This document shows positions 4,496 to 5,959 of a DNA stretch of 5,959 nt, one piece after another; the stretch's first letter is position 1, and each line of letters opens with the position of its first letter. Made by a program: the position numbers and the translations under genes. This DNA is from Alphaproteobacteria bacterium (lineage in GTDB: Bacteria > Pseudomonadota > Alphaproteobacteria > ATCC43930 > CGMCC-115725), in NCBI GenBank assembly GCA_030037055.1, contig JASHRZ010000382.1, forward strand, positions 1 through 5,959, written 5' to 3'. Under the pieces are notes generated by a model. The model made no database searches. It was not told where the DNA came from and worked only from the letters and a program-made list of their open reading frames with translations.

Positions 4496-5861
4496 CCGTC
4501 CCGCGCTGCTCGCCGGCGCGCAGGCGCCGGCTGCAGACAGTCACCGCCGCTGGTGGAAGCGGGTGCTGCCGCGCTCGCTCTTCGGCCGCTCGCTGATCAT
4601 CATCATCCTGCCGCTGGTGCTGGCGCAGCTCATCGCCACCTGGATCTTCTACGACCGCCATTGGGACACCGTCGAGCGCCGGCTCGCCACCGGCGTTGTC
4701 GGCGACATCGCGCTGACGCTCGGCGCGCTGCGCTATGCCGACAGCCCCGACGAGGTCGATGCGCTGCTCTCGCGCGCCGCCGACACCACCGAGCTCTATT
4801 TCAGCTTCCGCCCCGGCGAGACCTTGCCGCGCGGCGTACGCGAGGCGGGCGACAGCCGCGTCGAGGAGCAGCTCGCTGCGGCAATCGAGGAGCGGGTGAG
4901 CCGCCCCTTCCAGATCGACGCGGATTTCGACCCGCGCGACATCCTGATCTCGATCGAGCTGCGCGACGGCGTGATGCAGGTGGCGGCGCCGCGCAAGCGG
5001 TTGTTCACGCCGACCACCTACATCTTCGTGCTGTGGATGGCGGGATCCTCGCTGGTGCTGCTGGCGGTGGCGTCGCTGTTCATGCGCAATCAGGTCAAGG
5101 CGCTGCGCCGGCTGGCCGCGGCGGCGGAAAGCTTCGGCAAGGGACGCGACGTGCCCAACTTCAAGCTCGAGGGCGCGACCGAAGTGCGCCAGGCGGCCTC
5201 TGCCTTCCTCAAGATGCGCGACCGCATTCGTCGCCAGATTACGCAGCGTACCGAGATGCTGGCGGGAGTGTCACATGATTTGCGAACCCCGCTCACCCGG
5301 ATGCGGCTGGCGCTCGAGTTCCTCAGCCAGGAGGGGCCGGAGGTGAGCGAGCTCAAGGACGACGTCATGATCATGGAGCGCATGGTGCAGGGCTATCTCG
5401 ACTTCGCTCGCGGCGAGGGGCCCGAGCAGCCGCGCGATACGGATCTGGGGCTGCTCCTGGAGGAGGCCGCGGCGGCGGCGCGGCGTGATGGCATCACCAT
5501 CTCGCTGGCGCTGCCGGAGGACTACGTGCTGCCGCTGCGCCCCGACGCAATGCGCCGCTGCATCGCCAACCTGCTCAGCAATGCGCGGCGCTACGGCAGC
5601 CATATCTGGGTGACGGCGCTGCCCGCCGCCGACGGCGTCGACATCCTCATCGACGACGACGGGCCGGGCATTCCCGCTGCCGAGCGCGAGAATGTGTTCC
5701 GTCCCTTCGTCCGCCTCGACGGCGCGCGCAATCCCGCCACCGGCGGCGTCGGACTCGGCCTCACCATCGCCCGCGACGTGGCGCGCGGCCACGGCGGCGA
5801 GCTCACCCTCGAGGACTCACCGCAGCATGGCCTGCGCGTGCGCCTGCATCTGCCACAGTGA
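4476..5861 (+). CDS. EnvZ-like membrane sensor histidine kinase
   Basis: Inner-membrane sensor kinase of up to 461 residues, partner of the response regulator just upstream. Order: basic N-terminus, transmembrane helix 1 (about 37-58, IIIILPLVLAQLIATWIF), a periplasmic domain of about 120 residues, transmembrane helix 2 (about 181-203), HAMP linker (204-256), dimerisation/phospho-acceptor domain with His267 in the H-box GVSHDLRTPLTRMRL, and an ATPase domain with N-box NLLSNARRYG (365-374), G1 IDDDGPGIP (392-400), F-box VFRPFVRL (407-414) and G2 GGVGLGLTIA (423-432). All catalytic motifs are intact. The arrangement is that of EnvZ, and the phrase LPRSLFGRSL before helix 1 is typical of the alphaproteobacterial relatives. 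The signal is unknown. The ATG at 4476 overlaps the regulator gene by 20 bases but has no Shine-Dalgarno; a GTG at 4563 (432 residues) has GGTGG and GGAAG just upstream and retains all domains. Confidence 0.94.
   Translation: MSSSQIDRPALLAGAQAPAADSHRRWWKRVLPRSLFGRSLIIIILPLVLAQLIATWIFYDRHWDTVERRLATGVVGDIALTLGALRYADSPDEVDALLSRAADTTELYFSFRPGETLPRGVREAGDSRVEEQLAAAIEERVSRPFQIDADFDPRDILISIELRDGVMQVAAPRKRLFTPTTYIFVLWMAGSSLVLLAVASLFMRNQVKALRRLAAAAESFGKGRDVPNFKLEGATEVRQAASAFLKMRDRIRRQITQRTEMLAGVSHDLRTPLTRMRLALEFLSQEGPEVSELKDDVMIMERMVQGYLDFARGEGPEQPRDTDLGLLLEEAAAAARRDGITISLALPEDYVLPLRPDAMRRCIANLLSNARRYGSHIWVTALPAADGVDILIDDDGPGIPAAERENVFRPFVRLDGARNPATGGVGLGLTIARDVARGHGGELTLEDSPQHGLRVRLHLPQ
4512..4531 (+). 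repeat. Perfect G+C stem-loop at the regulator/kinase junction
   Basis: GCCGGCGC (4512-4519), loop GCAG, GCGCCGGC (4524-4531): an 8-bp perfect stem of G-C pairs only, 17 bases after the response-regulator stop. It lies inside the kinase gene if that starts at 4476, where it encodes a low-complexity Ala-rich stretch, or in the gap between the genes if the kinase starts at 4563. No T-run follows, so it is not a classical terminator. Confidence 0.45.
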
Positions 5862-5864
5862 GCG

Positions 5865-5895
5865 CAAAAAGAGAGGCCGCCCGAAGGGCGGCCTC
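5865..5895 (-). terminator. Intrinsic terminator for a convergent minus-strand gene
   Basis: A perfect 10-bp stem, GAGGCCGCCC (5873-5882) with GGGCGGCCTC (5886-5895). Read on the minus strand the loop is C(TTCG)G, the very stable UUCG type, and the stem is followed 2 bases later by five T (5869-5865). This is the canonical pattern for transcription coming from the right. On the plus strand there is no T-run after it, only the A-run before, although the hairpin may also help end the kinase operon message. Confidence 0.85.
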
Positions 5896-5897
5896 AC

Positions 5898-5927
5898 CGC
5901 GTCGCACAGGGGGACGACGGCGACGCG
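5898..5927. repeat. Second inverted repeat beside the terminator
   Basis: CGCGTCGC (5898-5905) and GCGACGCG (5920-5927) are perfect 8-base inverted arms around a 14-base loop, starting 3 bases after the terminator stem. No T-run adjoins it. In a minus-strand message it would form a stem-loop in the 3' untranslated region just before the terminator. Confidence 0.35.
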
Positions 5928-5935
5928 TAGGACCG

Positions 5936-5959
5936 TCAGCGCGCGACCCTCTGCTTGGC
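5936..5959 (-). CDS. Possible last codons of a convergent minus-strand gene, cut by window edge
   Basis: On the minus strand from the right edge one frame reads AKQRVAR and then TGA (5938-5936). A coding end here would leave an untranslated tail of about 40 bases before the minus-strand terminator at 5895-5865, a normal layout. The other two minus frames stay open into the terminator and are therefore less likely. Seven residues cannot identify a protein; the call rests on the terminator's orientation. Confidence 0.25.
   Translation of the reverse strand, partial: AKQRVAR

Noticed and set aside
4512..4531. Stem-loop read as an intrinsic terminator after the response regulator
   Set aside because: No T-run follows on either strand, and the kinase gene continues directly. 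It is kept only as a structure of unknown role.
5271..5792. Minus-strand open frame opposite the kinase catalytic domain
   Set aside because: The plus strand encodes intact H, N, G1, F and G2 boxes here. The antisense frame has low-complexity composition and no motif.
1..5959. tRNA, rRNA, CRISPR, insertion sequence, phage or toxin-antitoxin elements
   Set aside because: No regularly spaced direct repeats, transposase motifs, terminal inverted repeats with target duplications or tRNA-like cloverleafs were seen. The genes are ordinary chromosomal ones.

Overview
The window is about 6 kb of high-G+C bacterial chromosome. Everything in it fits an alphaproteobacterium: the codon use, the moaD-moaE pair, and especially a MarR regulator, an OmpR-type response regulator and a sensor kinase that resemble the PetP/PetR region known from Rhodobacter capsulatus. 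The species cannot be told from the sequence alone. Coding density is high, and most of it is ordinary metabolic and regulatory genes.

Region 1 (1-1333, + strand): the 3' part of a classical short-chain dehydrogenase/reductase cut by the left edge, then moaD and moaE. The last two encode the small and large subunits of molybdopterin synthase, which puts the dithiolene sulfurs into the molybdenum cofactor precursor. moaD and moaE are 3 bases apart, and the Shine-Dalgarno of moaE is written in the Gly-Gly codons of MoaD.

Region 2 (1371-3200, - strand): a PLP fold-type IV branched-chain aminotransferase followed after 39 bases by a crotonase-family protein. The two are probably co-transcribed and suggest branched-chain amino acid / acyl-CoA metabolism. 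The 39-base gap can fold so that the ribosome-binding site of the second gene is hidden.

Region 3 (3201-3293): the only A+T-rich spot of the window. It is a divergent control region with a 22-base imperfect palindrome and a TTGACT box, probably where the adjacent MarR protein acts.

Region 4 (3294-5861, + strand): MarR regulator, response regulator and transmembrane histidine kinase, tightly spaced or overlapping, hence a likely operon. The kinase would sense a periplasmic or membrane cue and phosphorylate Asp56 of the regulator.

Region 5 (5862-5959): a strong intrinsic terminator whose T-run is on the minus strand, so it serves a convergent gene lying mostly beyond the right edge. Next to it is a second hairpin.

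I did not find phage genes, insertion sequences, CRISPR, tRNA or rRNA, and no clear sign of an undescribed system. The points most worth a second look are small-scale ones: the operator palindrome, the SD-hiding hairpin, the stem-loop at the regulator/kinase junction, a possible leaderless response-regulator message, and a crotonase that lacks the second catalytic glutamate.
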